A stretch of 15,133 nt of DNA from an uncultured Shinella sp. (GTDB lineage Bacteria; Pseudomonadota; Alphaproteobacteria; Rhizobiales; Rhizobiaceae), in the NCBI GenBank assembly GCA_946886325.1, contig CAMPIK010000012.1:1-15133 (forward strand), in the 5' to 3' direction. Positions within the stretch are counted from its first letter, which is position 1, and every line of letters starts with the position of its first letter. The notes under the pieces are model-generated. The model made no database searches and was not told where the DNA came from. It worked only from the letters and a program-made list of their open reading frames with translations. Shown here in pieces: positions 13,965 to 15,133 of the stretch. The translations under genes were made by a program, and so were the position numbers.

Positions 13965-15133
13965 ACAGGATCATCGGCGAAATCCCGCCCGCAAAGACCA
14001 TTCCCGCCGTCGGCATCGAGACGGTGGACATGACCATGCGCTTCGGCGCCTTCACGGCGCTCGACCACGTCTCGATCAAGGTGCCGGCCGGGTCCTTCCA
14101 TGCGCTTCTCGGCGAAAACGGCGCCGGCAAGTCGACGCTCGTCAAATGCATCATGGGCTTCTACCACCAGACCTCCGGCCAGCTTCAAGTGGATGACCGC
14201 GAGGTGGCGATCGCCTCGCCGCGCGATGCGGCAACGCTCGGCCTCGGCATGGTCTACCAGCATTTCACGCTCGTGCCGTCGCTGACGGGCGCGGAAAACC
14301 TCGTCATCAACCGCACCGACGTGCCCGCCGTCATCAACTGGGCGAAGGAGAAGAAGGCGCTCGCCGCCTTCATGGAGACGATGCCTTTCACCATCCCGCT
14401 CGAAAGGCCCGTCAGCGAGCTTGCGGCCGGCGAAAAGCAGAAGCTGGAGATCGTCAAGCAGCTCTATCTCGGCCGCCGCTTCCTCGTGCTCGACGAGCCG
14501 ACCTCGGTGCTGACGCCCGCCGAAGCCGACGAGATGCTCGGCCTCGTGCGCGGCATGACGGAGCGCGGCGAACTGACCGTGCTGATGATCAGCCACAAGT
14601 TCCACGAGGTGACGAAATTCGCCGATGCCGTCTCGGTGCTCCGGCGCGGCAAGCTGACCGGCACCGGCAAGGTCTCGGAGCTTTCGACCGCCGACATGGC
14701 GGCGATGATGATCGGTGACGTCAAGCTCGCCGAACTCGACACCCGCCTGCCGGTTCCAGACGACGCCAGGGCGGTGCTCTCCGTCAGCAAGGTCAGGGCA
14801 CCTGATCGCACCGGCCTCAAGATGATCGATATCGAAAACCTCGTCGTGCGCTCCGGCGAGATCGTCGGCATCGCCGGCATATCCGGCAACGGCCAGAAGG
14901 AACTCGCCGAGGTGCTGGCCGGCCAGCGGCCCGCCGAGACCGGGGAAGTCACCGTCAAGGGCAAGGCCTATGGCGCGACGCGGCCGGAGACGCGGGTCAA
15001 CAACGTGCGTTTCATTCCGGAGGAGCCACTGGCGAACGCCTGCGCGCCGCGCATGACGGTGACCGAAAACCTCGCCTTCCGCACCTTCGACGTGGCGAAG
15101 GACGGCTCGGAGGCGATCTGGCTCGACGGGCGC
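13961..15133 (+). CDS. BMP-type ABC transporter ATP-binding protein, double NBD (3' end outside window)
   Basis: 391 codons of an ATPase with two fused nucleotide-binding domains, of the YufO/NupO type that energises BMP importers; full-length relatives are about 500 residues, so roughly the last fifth is missing. Domain 1 has Walker [10 protein letters not shown] (51-59), a diverged signature [11 protein letters not shown] and Walker [14 protein letters not shown]. Domain 2 begins with the altered P-loop [13 protein letters not shown] normal for this family. The ATG overlaps the biuH stop as ATGA. It completes the importer with the binding protein and two permeases, but is separated from them by the two hydrolase genes, so transport and hydrolysis subunits share one message. 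Confidence 0.9.
   Translation, partial: MNRIIGEIPPAKTIPAVGIETVDMTMRFGAFTALDHVSIKVPAGSFHALLGENGAGKSTLVKCIMGFYHQTSGQLQVDDREVAIASPRDAATLGLGMVYQHFTLVPSLTGAENLVINRTDVPAVINWAKEKKALAAFMETMPFTIPLERPVSELAAGEKQKLEIVKQLYLGRRFLVLDEPTSVLTPAEADEMLGLVRGMTERGELTVLMISHKFHEVTKFADAVSVLRRGKLTGTGKVSELSTADMAAMMIGDVKLAELDTRLPVPDDARAVLSVSKVRAPDRTGLKMIDIENLVVRSGEIVGIAGISGNGQKELAEVLAGQRPAETGEVTVKGKAYGATRPETRVNNVRFIPEEPLANACAPRMTVTENLAFRTFDVAKDGSEAIWLDGR

Overview
The window is GC-rich and densely coded, with short operon spacings. Its genes look like those of an alphaproteobacterium of the Rhizobiaceae (Rhizobium, Sinorhizobium/Ensifer, Shinella or a relative). The assignment rests on the protein types: a rhizobial IdhA, an IbpA/IatA/IatP-type inositol importer and a BiuH-type biuret hydrolase. 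No tRNA, rRNA, CRISPR array, insertion sequence or phage gene is visible.

Left edge (1-812, minus): a fatty acid desaturase whose 3' end lies outside the window. Positions 813-986 are a divergent promoter region.

Carbon block (987-7938, plus): a LacI-type regulator; an IolI-like TIM-barrel isomerase; an inositol-type ABC importer made of a periplasmic binding protein, a double ATPase and a permease; and myo-inositol 2-dehydrogenase IdhA. Together they would import myo-inositol (or a close isomer), oxidise it to 2-keto-inositol and possibly isomerise the ketone. Several non-coding elements shape this block. There is a palindrome before lacI and a pair of overlapping hairpins after it. A promoter whose -10 box is covered by a GGAA-N6-TTCC site lies before the binding protein. 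A 14-bp hairpin sits between binding protein and ATPase, and a CGAATAG-repeat hairpin sits before idhA. A strong hairpin at 7959-8005 closes the block.

Nitrogen block (8016-15133): a GntR/FCD regulator on the minus strand is divergent from an operon encoding a Tat-exported BMP-family binding protein, two permeases, an AmiF/AmiE-type amidase, a biuret hydrolase (BiuH) and a double ATPase cut by the window edge. The operon is preceded by a textbook sigma-54 promoter (TGGCACG-N4-TTGCA) with an NtrC-like TGCA-N9-TGCA site about 85 bp upstream of the predicted start. The best reading is a nitrogen-controlled system that imports a nitrogen-rich compound (biuret or a related amide, ureide or triazine-like molecule) and strips ammonia from it with two different amidohydrolases. 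The transported substrate and the role of the amidase cannot be settled from sequence; this block is the most interesting part of the window.
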